NCBI GenBank assembly: GCA_028819475.1 | Contig: JAPPLJ010000050.1 | Coordinates: 248,001 to 312,000, forward strand | Reading direction: 5' to 3' | DNA length: 64,000 bases | Origin: Rhodospirillaceae bacterium | GTDB lineage: Bacteria > Pseudomonadota > Alphaproteobacteria > Bin65 | In this document: positions 42,548 to 50,972 of the stretch, in pieces | Numbering within the stretch: the first letter of the stretch is position 1 | Layout: the number at the start of each line of letters is the position of its first letter | The notes under the pieces: generated by a model | Seen by the model: only the letters and a program-made list of their open reading frames with translations | Told to the model about the DNA's origin: nothing | Database searches by the model: none | Made by a program: the position numbers and the translations under genes

Positions 42548-44164
42548 CTATGCCGCGGCTGCGGTCTGAGCGGCACCGCGCCCCGGCACGTCCGAATACG
42601 GGTCCATGTCTTCCGCGATGCGCGTCACCAGGACGAATATCTCCTCGACCGCACCGGTGATCCGGATCACGGCCGTCGAGTCGGAACTGCGCATCGGCGC
42701 GACCGCTTCGAGATATTTCGCCCGGGTCCGGCGCATCAGCGCGCTCCGGTCGCCGAGGAGCCGGGCGGCAAGGTCCCAGTCCACCCTGTCGCCGTCCTTC
42801 ATCGCGTGCGCCAGCGCCAGGAATACGCTGTCGACTCCCTCGCAGACGCTCATCCGGAATTCTTCGAGGTCGGCCCGGCCGGCAAGCCCGGCCAGCGCCG
42901 TACACATCTCCGCCACGGCATCTTCCAGCCAGTAGAGCAGCATCTGCCGGCTCAGCAACGCGTTGCGGTCCTCGACGCCCTGCAGGGGGTGAAGAACCGG
43001 CAGACCGGACAGAAACCCGTCGATTTCGAACAGGACGACCCGGGACGCCTCCCGATAGGGTTCGACCCTCTCGTCCTTCCGCACCAGATCGAAATAACCC
43101 GATAACATGCCGAAAGCCCGGCGCTGTTCCAGATCGGCGAGCATCAGCGATGTCTCGACGTCGACCGTCGCGCGGTCATGGATAAACCGGGTGCGTGACA
43201 GCGTATCGATCTGCGAGGTCGGCCACAATCGTTCGAGAATCCGGGCCGAAACCCCCAGCGTCGGAAGCAGGATCGCCATGGGAAGCACGGCCGCGATCAC
43301 GATGACGAGCGCAAGCTGCTGCGGCAGATCCAGATCGGTCGCGAGAATCAAGGCCTTGGTCGACGGAATGCCGAGATGGATCTCGGCGTAGAGCAGCGGG
43401 ACCAGCACCACGCAGAGCAGCGCGTTGTTGGCGACATGATACATGGCGATCTGGCGCGAGCGGCCGGTCAGCCCGGCCGACAGCACATACATGATTGCGC
43501 CCGATCCGAAAAAGCTGCCGTACATGATCATGAGCGCCTGATCGACGCTGACGACGTGAACCGCCGCCAGACCAATGGCGAAGACCGAGACCGCGCCCGA
43601 CGACTGCACAACGAAGGTCAGGGCCGCCGAGACCAGAAAGGCGAGGACCAGGGAATCGCCGGTCCCCGTCATCATGTCCCGGAACCACGGCGCTTCGGCG
43701 AGCGGCGCCGCGGCCTCCTTGAGCAGGACCAGCCCCAGGACCAGCATCGCCCCGCCGAACAACGACGCCGAGACCGGCCGGAAACTCGACAGCCGTTCGC
43801 TGACCGCCGCAGCGCCGGCCAGACCGAGGACGAAGAGCGCTCCCGTCCTGATATCGAAGGTGACGATCATAACCAGGAAGGCAATGCCGATCGCGCCGCC
43901 GAGGACGATGGCGAGCGCGCCCCGCGTGGCGATCAGGCCCGACCGCATGAAACTCACGACGATGAAGGTCAGCGCAGTCATGTTCTGGGTGATGCTGCCG
44001 GCGAGCGCCCCCCAGGCCAGTGCCGTAAACCGGTTTGCCGTCCAGCGTTGCGCCATCCGGCGGAGACGCCGGCTCGCAAGCTTCTTCAGATTCTCGGTGA
44101 GCAGCCACATGCCGAAGAAAAACAGGCCGAGTCCGCCGACGACGCCTCCGATCAGTTCGGTCAT
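42548..44164 (-). CDS. Na/Pi-cotransporter family protein
   Basis: A 538-aa membrane protein. The N-terminal ~330 residues hold two Na/Pi cotransporter repeats with about eight helices (SITQNMTALTFIVVSFM and FVVQSSGAVSVFAIGLAAV contain the conserved QN/QS-type motifs). The C-terminal ~190 residues form a cytoplasmic helical PhoU-like domain. Transport of phosphate with sodium is the family role, but substrates of bacterial members are often untested. The ATG at 44164 is preferred over an upstream in-frame start at 44221 because hydrophobic family similarity begins there. Confidence 0.88.
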   Translation of the reverse strand: MTELIGGVVGGLGLFFFGMWLLTENLKKLASRRLRRMAQRWTANRFTALAWGALAGSITQNMTALTFIVVSFMRSGLIATRGALAIVLGGAIGIAFLVMIVTFDIRTGALFVLGLAGAAAVSERLSSFRPVSASLFGGAMLVLGLVLLKEAAAPLAEAPWFRDMMTGTGDSLVLAFLVSAALTFVVQSSGAVSVFAIGLAAVHVVSVDQALMIMYGSFFGSGAIMYVLSAGLTGRSRQIAMYHVANNALLCVVLVPLLYAEIHLGIPSTKALILATDLDLPQQLALVIVIAAVLPMAILLPTLGVSARILERLWPTSQIDTLSRTRFIHDRATVDVETSLMLADLEQRRAFGMLSGYFDLVRKDERVEPYREASRVVLFEIDGFLSGLPVLHPLQGVEDRNALLSRQMLLYWLEDAVAEMCTALAGLAGRADLEEFRMSVCEGVDSVFLALAHAMKDGDRVDWDLAARLLGDRSALMRRTRAKYLEAVAPMRSSDSTAVIRITGAVEEIFVLVTRIAEDMDPYSDVPGRGAAQTAAAA

Positions 44165-44360
44165 TGACCACCCTGGCTGTTTGCTGCGCCGCCGGCCCGA
44201 AAGGATCCGATGCGGCAGCACAGGCGCAAATACCGTTCCAACATGAAGATTATTTTACAAAGGCCGGATGCGCTCGGCAGCCGCCGCAGCCTGATTGATA
44301 AATCGGTTCATTTTTGTCAAGACCCGCCGCAACCGAAGACCGGCCGCCGCCGTACCGCGA

Positions 44361-45473
44361 TCAGCCGCTATCGGCCTTTTCCGGATACAGCCCTTCGAGG
44401 CCGCCCCGGTTCGCGGCGCAGACGCCGCGTTCGGTGACCAGCGCCGTCACCAGGCGCCGCGGCGTGACGTCGAAGGCGTGGTTGGCCGCGCTGCTGCCCT
44501 CCGGCGTGATGCGAAAAGCGCCGACCGTGCCGTCCTCGGCGACGCCGCGCAGGGTCGTCACCTCGTCGGCGGCGCGTTCCTCGATCGGGATGTCGCGGCC
44601 GTCGTCGAGCGACCAGTCGATCGTCGGGCCGGGCAGCGCGACGTAGAAGGGCACGCCGTTGTCGCGCGCCGCCAGCGCCTTGAGATAGGTGCCGATCTTG
44701 TTGCAGACGTCGCCGCCCGCCGTCGTCCGGTCGGTGCCGACGATGCAGAGGTCGACCTCGCCGCGCTGCATCAGGTGGCCGCCGGCATTGTCGACGATCA
44801 CGGTGTGCGGGACGCCGTGGCTGCGCAGCTCCCAGGCGGTAAGCGCGGCGCCCTGGTTGCGCGGCCGGGTCTCGTCGACCCAGACATGGACCGGCAGGCC
44901 GGCGTCGCTGGCCTGGAAGACCGGCGACAGTGCGGTGCCCCAGTCGACGGTCGCCAGCCAGCCGGCGTTGCAATGGGTCAGCACGTTGAGCCGCCCCTTC
45001 CCGCCTTTCCCCGTCCCACCTTTCTCCTTCCAGTGTTTCTCGAACAGGCCGAGCGCGTGCGCGCCGATGGCCCGGTTCATCGCCACGTCTTCCTCGCAGA
45101 TCGCGGCGGCGCGGGCATAGGCGGCCTGGACCCGCTCGTCGGGCGGCCGGCCGCGCAGCTGGCCGCGCATGTCGTCGAGCGCCCAGCGCAGGTTGACCGC
45201 GGTCGGCCGGGTTGCCAGCAGGCGGTCGCAGGCGGCGTCGAGGGCGGCGTCGGTGGGGTCGTCGCGCAGCGCGAGGCACAGGCCGTAGGCCGCCGTGGCG
45301 CCGATCAGCGGCGCGCCGCGCACCCGCATCGCCGCGATGGCCTCGGCGGCGTCCTCCAGCGTGTGCAGGGGCCGGGCCGCGAACTCGAAGGGCAGCAGCG
45401 TCTGGTCGATGATCGTCACCGTGCCGCCGGCATCGAGCCAGATCGAGCGGTAGGGCGTGCCGTCAACGCGCAT
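44361..45473 (-). CDS. mtnA: S-methyl-5-thioribose-1-phosphate isomerase
   Basis: A 370-aa enzyme of the methionine salvage pathway that converts methylthioribose 1-phosphate to methylthioribulose 1-phosphate. Catalytic residues are visible: Cys in LNVLTHCNAGWLAT and Asp in CIVGTDRTTAGGDVCNKIGTY. IDQTLLPFEF and AMRVRGAPLIGATAAYG are family blocks. ATG 45473 gives the normal start MRVDGTPYRSIWLD; the open frame upstream crosses a palindromic repeat. Members of this fold include eIF2B-like proteins, but the motifs match MtnA. The rest of the pathway is not in this window. Confidence 0.95.
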   Translation of the reverse strand: MRVDGTPYRSIWLDAGGTVTIIDQTLLPFEFAARPLHTLEDAAEAIAAMRVRGAPLIGATAAYGLCLALRDDPTDAALDAACDRLLATRPTAVNLRWALDDMRGQLRGRPPDERVQAAYARAAAICEEDVAMNRAIGAHALGLFEKHWKEKGGTGKGGKGRLNVLTHCNAGWLATVDWGTALSPVFQASDAGLPVHVWVDETRPRNQGAALTAWELRSHGVPHTVIVDNAGGHLMQRGEVDLCIVGTDRTTAGGDVCNKIGTYLKALAARDNGVPFYVALPGPTIDWSLDDGRDIPIEERAADEVTTLRGVAEDGTVGAFRITPEGSSAANHAFDVTPRRLVTALVTERGVCAANRGGLEGLYPEKADSG

Positions 45474-45576
45474 GGCGGGGGTTTTCGGGCATGAGGGGCG
45501 TCTCGCAGACCTGGGCTGTCGTTCCCGGCGGACCGATATCGGAGAACTATAGCCAAATTCAGGAATTGACGCAGGA

Positions 45577-45610
45577 CCGTAGGGGAGGGTTTCAAACCCT
45601 CCCCTACAAA
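45577..45610 (+). repeat. Dispersed 29-bp palindrome, copy B
   Basis: Core 45579-45607, perfect 14-bp arms around a single C. Flanks CC and AAA match copy D and are the complement of copies A and C. It sits between mtnA and the metallo-hydrolase gene. Confidence 0.9.
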
Positions 45611-45690
45611 AGCTCGCCGCCGCACCGGTCTTGACCCCAGGCGATCTCTCCGGCTGTCTACGGTCCGTTGCAGGGAAGCGGGAGACCATC

Positions 45691-46572
45691 GTGCAGCAGC
45701 TTCGTTTCGGCGACGTTACCGTGGACCGGATCGTCGAGGCCGAGGGGCTCGGTTTCCCGCCGGGATTCCTGCTGCCGGAGAGCGACTTCGACGCCATCCG
45801 GAGCTATCGCGCCTGGCTGGAGCCGCATTTCTTCGATCCCGAGAGCGGCCGCTTCATCCAGAGCGTGCATTGCTACGTCGTGCGCTCGCCGCGCCACACG
45901 GTGCTGATCGACACCTGCGTCGGCAACGGCAAGGACCGGCCCTCGACCCGGGCGTGGAACCGGATGGACACCGATTTCCTGCTCCGGCTGCGCGATCTCG
46001 GCGTCGCGCCGGCGGATGTCGACTACGTCCTGTGCACCCATCTGCATGTCGACCATGTCGGCTGGAACACGCGGCTGCTCGACGGCCGCTGGGTGCCGAC
46101 CTTCCCGAACGCGCGCTACCTGTTCCACGAAACGGAGTTCGACCATTGGGAGAAGAACGGCGACTATGTCGTTGACGGACCGGGATCGAGCGATGGCTTC
46201 TACATGGACAGCGTATTGCCCGTGGTCGAGGCCGGACAGGCCGTCTTCGTCGCCGACGGCCACACGGTCGACGACTGGCTGACCGTCGAATCCTGGCCGG
46301 GCCATTCGCCGGGCCATGTCTGCCTGCGCCTGCGGGCCGGCGGGCGCGAGGCGGTGTTCGCCGGCGACCTGCTGCACCATCCCGTGCAATGCCGGCACCC
46401 GGACTGGAACAGCCGCTTCTGCTGGGACCCGGCCCTGTCCGCGGCCAGCCGTCGACGCTTCGTCGAACGCCATGCCGAAACCCCGGCCGTGATCCTCGCC
46501 GCCCATTTCGCCGCCCCGGTCGCCGGCCGCATCGCCGCCCCGGGCGGGCTGGCGCGGTTTGCGATGCTGTAG
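45691..46572 (+). CDS. Metallo-beta-lactamase-fold hydrolase
   Basis: A 293-aa MBL-fold enzyme. Metal ligands: HLHVDHVGW (HxHxDH), His in WPGHSPGHVCLRL, Asp in FAGDLLHHPVQ, and a late His in ILAAHFAAP. The family includes lactonases and quorum-quenching AHL hydrolases; without the diagnostic tyrosine context the substrate stays open. GTG 45691 is preferred because GAAGCGGGAGACCATC precedes it. Neighbours do not indicate a pathway. Confidence 0.85.
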   Translation: MQQLRFGDVTVDRIVEAEGLGFPPGFLLPESDFDAIRSYRAWLEPHFFDPESGRFIQSVHCYVVRSPRHTVLIDTCVGNGKDRPSTRAWNRMDTDFLLRLRDLGVAPADVDYVLCTHLHVDHVGWNTRLLDGRWVPTFPNARYLFHETEFDHWEKNGDYVVDGPGSSDGFYMDSVLPVVEAGQAVFVADGHTVDDWLTVESWPGHSPGHVCLRLRAGGREAVFAGDLLHHPVQCRHPDWNSRFCWDPALSAASRRRFVERHAETPAVILAAHFAAPVAGRIAAPGGLARFAML

Positions 46573-46612
46573 GGCGGCAGCGGTCAGGCGAGCGCTGTGG
46601 CGGCCGGCCGTC

Positions 46613-46646
46613 TTTGTAGGGGAGGGTTTGAAACCCTCCCCTACGG
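46613..46646 (-). repeat. Dispersed 29-bp palindrome, copy C
   Basis: Core 46616-46644, perfect palindrome identical to copy A, with TTT left and GG right flanks (minus orientation). It lies between the MBL gene and tRNA-Arg. Confidence 0.9.
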
Positions 46647-46705
46647 AATTCTGCACCCTTGACGCGCGCCGCCGGGACTCGCATCTCCGGCCGGACAAGC
46701 GATAC

Positions 46706-46782
46706 GGCCCCGTAGCTCAGCTGGATAGAGCACCGGCCTTCTAAGCCGACGGTCGCAGGTTCGAATCCTGCCGGGGTCGCCA
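46706..46782 (+). tRNA. tRNA-Arg (TCT)
   Basis: 77-nt cloverleaf: acceptor GGCCCCG/CGGGGTC (one G-T pair), anticodon loop CTTCTAA with anticodon TCT, T-arm GGTTCGAATCC, discriminator G and encoded CCA. Confidence 0.96.
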
Positions 46783-46891
46783 AATCCGGCTCGCCGACCG
46801 GCGCCCGCCCGGCCTGCGCATCGGATCGGGCTTATCAAACGCCGGCCGACGCCCTACCAATCGGTCCGTCGAACGTCGCCGGGAAGCCGCC

Positions 46892-48076
46892 ATGGATCGC
46901 GCAACGGAAATCGAACTGCTGGAAGAGCTCGCCGGCCTGCGCGAGGCGCGCTCCTTCTATCTCGACGACGCGGTGACGGCGTGGCCGGTTGCCCGCTACA
47001 CCTGCCCGGACCGGTTCGCCCGGGAAATGCAGGCGCTGTTCCACACGATGCCGGCGGTGGCGGCCCACAGCAGCGAACTGGCGGGGCCGGACGCCTTCCT
47101 GACCCGCGACCATGCCGGCCTGCCCCTGCTCCTGACCCGCGACCGGGCCGGGGCCGTCCATGCCTTCCTCAACGTCTGCCGCCATCGCGGCACGCGGCTG
47201 GTCGGGGCGGCGAAAGGCTGCCGGCGCCGCTTCACCTGCCCCTACCACGCCTGGACCTACGACAACCGCGGCGCACTCACGGGCGTCACCCACGGCAAGG
47301 CCGGCTTTCCCGGCATCGACCGGGCCGAACTGGGCCTGCGGCGGCTCGGCTGCACGGAAGCCCACGGCTGGATCTGGATCGCGCCCGGCACCGGCGCCGC
47401 GCCGGATATCGACGGGTTTCTCGGCGGGCTGGCGGCGGATTTCGGCTGGCTCGGCGCGGACGGCCTGCGGATCGTTCACGAGGAGCGCCGGGAATGGGCG
47501 GCGAACTGGAAGATCCTGTACGAGGGCGGCCTCGAATCCTACCATTTCCGCATCGCCCACAAGGACACGATCGGCCCCTTCTTCCAGGACAATCTGTCGA
47601 GCTACCGCATGTTCGGCCGGCATATCCGCTCGATCCTGCCGCGCGCGCGCCTCGACGCCGAGATGGCGCTGCCGGAGGACAGCCGGTCGCTGCGGCGCGC
47701 GACCAACCTGGTTTATTCGATCTTTCCGTCCTCCCAACTGCTGGTCCAGGAAGACCATATCGTCTGGATTCAGTCCCTGCCGACCGCGCCGGACCGGACT
47801 CTGGTGCGCCTCGCCACGCTCGCGCCGGCGGACTTCGACCCTTCCGACCCGGAGGCGGACACCGAAGCGGCCCGTCAATCGAACCGTCACTGGCGCAAGA
47901 ACCACGAGATCACCGCGCGCACCCTGTCGGAGGACTTCGCGATCGGCGAAAGCATCCAGAGCGGCCTCTCCTCCGGCGCCAACGCGGACCTGCATTTCGG
48001 CCGCTTCGAAGGCGCCCTAGACCGCTTCAACCGGATCGTGGAGGAGGAACTGGCGGCGGCCGGGCAGTCAATGTAA
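46892..48076 (+). CDS. Aromatic ring-hydroxylating oxygenase alpha subunit (Rieske type)
   Basis: A 394-aa oxygenase component. The Rieske [2Fe-2S] ligands are CRHRG and CPYHAWTYD (residues about 93-115). The catalytic domain carries the mononuclear iron site in YEGGLESYHFRIAHKDTIG (two His). The substrate is unknown. No reductase, ferredoxin or beta-subunit gene is adjacent, so electrons must come from elsewhere; single-subunit oxygenases acting on quaternary amines or aromatic acids share this form. A tRNA gene lies 109 bases upstream. Confidence 0.9.
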   Translation: MDRATEIELLEELAGLREARSFYLDDAVTAWPVARYTCPDRFAREMQALFHTMPAVAAHSSELAGPDAFLTRDHAGLPLLLTRDRAGAVHAFLNVCRHRGTRLVGAAKGCRRRFTCPYHAWTYDNRGALTGVTHGKAGFPGIDRAELGLRRLGCTEAHGWIWIAPGTGAAPDIDGFLGGLAADFGWLGADGLRIVHEERREWAANWKILYEGGLESYHFRIAHKDTIGPFFQDNLSSYRMFGRHIRSILPRARLDAEMALPEDSRSLRRATNLVYSIFPSSQLLVQEDHIVWIQSLPTAPDRTLVRLATLAPADFDPSDPEADTEAARQSNRHWRKNHEITARTLSEDFAIGESIQSGLSSGANADLHFGRFEGALDRFNRIVEEELAAAGQSM

Positions 48077-48258
48077 CGGCATTCGTCGGGCGTTGCCGGC
48101 AGTGTCGGGCCTCATCGCTCCTCGTAGCGCGAAGCACTATGCGAAGCTGTGCGGGTCCCCCTATGGACTACCGGGACAACGACCATCCCCTGGAGAAGTC
48201 AGCATTGCGCACAGATCGGGGATTAAAGTAGAATGTCGATTGACATTTTTTGGCGGCG

Positions 48259-48846
48259 TTACGACAACTGATCTCCAGAAACACGAAATACACCCTTTAT
48301 GTTCAATGGATTTCGAACGCAGATCTGGATGTGCGTCTTCTTGTTGAATCCCGCCCCTTCATAGACCGGATCACCTTCAACAAATACACCACGCACGGTA
48401 TCTATACTTGAATCTCCAGCTTCTTTTCGGATGTCATGCAATTGCTCAAACACTGCACGGTCCAACGGTCGACGAAGTTTATCTTCATCTGACGAATTCT
48501 TCGGCAGCTCGACCTCCGCCGTTTCACATATTTTTACAAATACCTTATGAGCCTCTTCCACTTGGCGAACACCAGCTGAAGTCATTAAATCAAGACAAAG
48601 CCCTAGATCAACTACAGCACCAACAACAGCCGGTTCCGTAACATTCAATCCCCGACTACTGTTCATCAACTCACCGGCAAATTCCAAACCGCGAACCGGA
48701 TTCGCTTCCCAGAAGTAAATGCCGTTCCCCAGCCAATCATAAACGTTTTTGCTTGTTTTAAACTCTTCTCCACTCAATAGGGCTTCGGCGACTGCTTTAT
48801 CGCAACCGTGATACCCGAGAACAAATGCCGAAGATAAGCGGTGCAA
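48259..48846 (-). CDS. Putative PARP-like ADP-ribosyltransferase (toxin candidate)
   Basis: A 195-aa AT-rich protein. Near the N-terminus LGYHGCDKAVAEALL is followed by NVYDWLGNGIYFWEANPVRGLEFA. A His after a Tyr at the first strand and a G-x-GIYF motif are the H and Y signature of PARP/diphtheria-type ADP-ribosyltransferases; the last catalytic residue would be an acidic one in the C-terminal half (for example in RGVFVEGDPVYEGAGF). Start TTG at 48846, 3 bases after the stop of a small basic gene. Base composition differs sharply from the neighbours. No export signal. I infer a toxin or phage-defence effector; this is not proven. Confidence 0.65.
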   Translation of the reverse strand: MHRLSSAFVLGYHGCDKAVAEALLSGEEFKTSKNVYDWLGNGIYFWEANPVRGLEFAGELMNSSRGLNVTEPAVVGAVVDLGLCLDLMTSAGVRQVEEAHKVFVKICETAEVELPKNSSDEDKLRRPLDRAVFEQLHDIRKEAGDSSIDTVRGVFVEGDPVYEGAGFNKKTHIQICVRNPLNIKGVFRVSGDQLS

Positions 48847-48849
48847 CAG

Positions 48850-49062
48850 TTAGCCGTATTTTTTAGAAAGACGCCCGGTTGGAGTGTGTGTTCCGAGTTT
48901 ATGTAATTTGTTTCGAGCAATTTCTTTTGATTTGGTTACCTTAGTAACATGTGCACTTGCAGATTTAGCGAATTTATCTGCATCAACACCGGACAGAACA
49001 AAAGCGCCAGAGCGATGGGTGCTCCAATTTTTTCTGATCTTTTTGGACTTTTTCTCTGTCAT
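48850..49062 (-). CDS. Small basic protein, partner of the ADP-ribosyltransferase-like gene
   Basis: A 70-aa lysine-rich protein (starts MTEKKSKKIRKNWSTHRSGA, ends GRLSKKYG). The middle part (FVLSGVDADKFAKSASAHVTKVTKSKEIARNKL) is probably helical. It has no HTH or ribbon-helix-helix motif that I can recognise. It lies directly upstream of, and 3 bases from, the ART-like gene, so the two are co-transcribed and probably work together, for example as antitoxin and toxin. Function unknown. Confidence 0.6.
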   Translation of the reverse strand: MTEKKSKKIRKNWSTHRSGAFVLSGVDADKFAKSASAHVTKVTKSKEIARNKLHKLGTHTPTGRLSKKYG

Positions 49063-49505
49063 TTCAACACCACGGACTCAATGCTACCCGTCTTCAAAGA
49101 TGCAGAACATCTGCTCTCATGTCCCCTGCCGCGATCATTACGTCCATTGTAGCAGATCGTGCATCCCAACTCGATCCAGAACCAAGCCTGTTCCTTCAGC
49201 GGCCTACTGCCTTACCTTACAATTGCCACATCTTGTGATACTTTGTCTGCATTGGAAAACTCTATGGGATGACACTTCGGGGCTTCATGGAAAGTTCCTG
49301 TTCTCCCGCATCTTCGAATGCCAAACCACCCATTCCTACGCTCCATGAGCGTACAGCATGACGGTAGACATGCACAAGGCCTTCTGTCCCATAGAGCAAC
49401 CGCCGGTTGAGTGTCATATCGGTGTGCAATATTGACCTCGCCAAGGATTGGAAGAGGCGGTCGCTTAGACCTCAGTCACCCCCCGGTGCCGATCCAGTCT
49501 CATTC
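49063..49505. other. Mostly non-coding, mixed-composition spacer
   Basis: No gene is supported here. A 60-codon minus-strand frame (49262-49444) without family features could be a degraded fragment of a mobile element. The composition shifts back from AT-rich to the GC-rich genome average near 49480, which marks the edge of the island with the ART-like genes. Confidence 0.5.
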
Positions 49506-50000
49506 CTACTGCACCTTCACTTTGGCTTCGATCGCCTCCAGCAACAAATCGAGCGCCGCGCGGGCGAAGGCGCGCATGTTCTCCGGCCGGTCGTTATGGC
49601 CGGTCTGGATCGTGCGCGCGATGTCCGCCGGGCCGCTCACCGCGAGGCAGGTCGTGCCCGCCGCCGGGCCGTAGGGGCTGTCCGCCGGCCCGGCCGCACC
49701 GGATTCGGCGAGACCGAAGGTTGCGCCGAGCTGCCTGCGAATCTGCGCCGCCGCGATCAGGGCGTAGGCTTCGGTCGCGCCGCGCACCCGGACCTCCGCA
49801 TCGGCCAGTTGCAGCAGTTCGCGGCGCGCGTCGCGGGTATAGATGACGCCGCCGCCCCGGAAATACGCCGAAGCGCCCGGCACCGCGAGCAGGGCCGCCG
49901 ACACCAGCCCGCCCGACGACGATTCCGAAACCGCGACCGTCCAGCCGTTTTCCTTCAGGATGGCGGCGCAGTCCCGCGCCGGCGCCAGCAGCGATTCCAT
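49506..50000 (-). CDS. CinA-family protein, second paralogue
   Basis: A 164-aa single-domain CinA C-terminal protein. TVAVSESSSGGLVSAALLAVPGASAYFRGGGVIYTRDARRELL corresponds to the ESCTGG/SVFDRGFVTYS region of PncC, but Cys is replaced by Ser (ESSSGG). ESGAAGPADSPYGPAAGTT corresponds to the second motif. It may deamidate a related substrate or be inactive on NMN. ATG 50000 is used because similarity begins there. It stands apart from the pncC gene at 11879. Confidence 0.85.
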   Translation of the reverse strand: MESLLAPARDCAAILKENGWTVAVSESSSGGLVSAALLAVPGASAYFRGGGVIYTRDARRELLQLADAEVRVRGATEAYALIAAAQIRRQLGATFGLAESGAAGPADSPYGPAAGTTCLAVSGPADIARTIQTGHNDRPENMRAFARAALDLLLEAIEAKVKVQ

Positions 50001-50124
50001 GACTTCGTCCCCCCTCCGATCCGCAAACCGGATTGCTGTAGCGGACCGTCCCCGAGGCCGCAAGACGGCCCTGAGCGGTTGCGGTCCGGGGTGACGGTCG
50101 CGATCCGCCCGATCCCAACAGAAT

Positions 50125-50574
50125 TCATCGGGGGTCGCCCGCGATCAGCTTCGCCTCCAGCAGGTCGCGGACGTAACCGGGGATCGGCGCGGCCTTGCGC
50201 TCGATCTTGTCGAAGAGCACCTCGACCAGGTCGGCGGTGGCGTGGACGATACCGCTGTGGGTGTCGCGCATCCGCTCGCGGTAGGTGAAGCTTTTCGCGC
50301 CGACCCGGACGATGGCGCTCTCGACGACCCAGAGCTGGCCGGCCCGCATTTCCTGCAGGAAATCGATCTTGAGCGACGCCACGACGCCGATCAGGCCCAG
50401 CTTCTCCTCCAGCTCGAGAATCGGGACGCCGATCGCCGACCAGATATGGAAGCTCGCATCGTCGAACGCCTCGGCGTAGAAGCGCACGTTCATGTGGCCG
50501 AAATGGTCGCATTTCCAGGGCACCACCACCCCGCGGCCGGTCTCGTGCCAGCCGTCCTCTGTCGTACCGGTCAC
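50125..50574 (-). CDS. Acyl-CoA thioesterase (4HBT hotdog fold)
   Basis: A 149-aa hotdog-fold thioesterase. The block VPWKCDHFGHMNVRFYAEAFDDASF contains the catalytic Asp-x-x-x-H-M region of 4-hydroxybenzoyl-CoA-thioesterase relatives. SFTYRERMRDTHSG is the second conserved stretch. Substrate not known. It lies 124 bases upstream of the CinA-like gene on the same strand and could share its transcript. Confidence 0.86.
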   Translation of the reverse strand: MTGTTEDGWHETGRGVVVPWKCDHFGHMNVRFYAEAFDDASFHIWSAIGVPILELEEKLGLIGVVASLKIDFLQEMRAGQLWVVESAIVRVGAKSFTYRERMRDTHSGIVHATADLVEVLFDKIERKAAPIPGYVRDLLEAKLIAGDPR

Positions 50575-50702
50575 AGCCTTCTCCCGCCTTTGCCGATGCG
50601 CGGTGATAGAGCAGGAGCCGGGTTCCGGATAAGGGGCAAATTGGTCTCCACCCCGAAGGAGAATTGCGTTCGGGCCTCGGAAAATCGCTGTGCAGCTTGA
50701 AT

Positions 50703-50826
50703 CCCCCTCCCCTTGGGGGAGGGGCCAGGGGAGGGGTTGTCGGGCAGCGCGCCGATGCCGGGTTCAAGGTCTGCGGCAACGTCAGCGGACCCCTCCCCCT
50801 AACCCCCTCTCCCAAGGGGAGGGGGG
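50703..50826. repeat. Inverted pair of C/G-rich 34-36-bp repeats
   Basis: CCCCTCCCCTTGGGGGAGGG and following bases (50703-50736) recur in inverted, slightly diverged form at 50790-50826, enclosing about 53 bases. The unit is itself internally palindromic. It occupies most of the 398-base gap between the thioesterase and the metal-receptor gene (50575-50972), in which no other gene is seen. Confidence 0.75.
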
Positions 50827-50972
50827 ATGTTGTCGTACAGCCGGTGCCGTCATTTCTCCGTTCGTTGAAGCGGATCGAAGACACGAGCATCGCGACGAAG
50901 CCGGTTGACGCCGCGGGAGCGGCGCGTTTCTTTCGCCCCGGAACCCGATTGCGGACAGCGAAACGCGAGGCG

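Noticed and set aside
48884-49348. Plus-strand frame of 154 codons opposite the small basic gene
   Set aside because: It overlaps the ART-partner gene antisense and has no ribosome site or family features.
49262-49444. 60-codon minus-strand frame as a gene
   Set aside because: No ribosome site and no recognisable domain; at most a degraded fragment.
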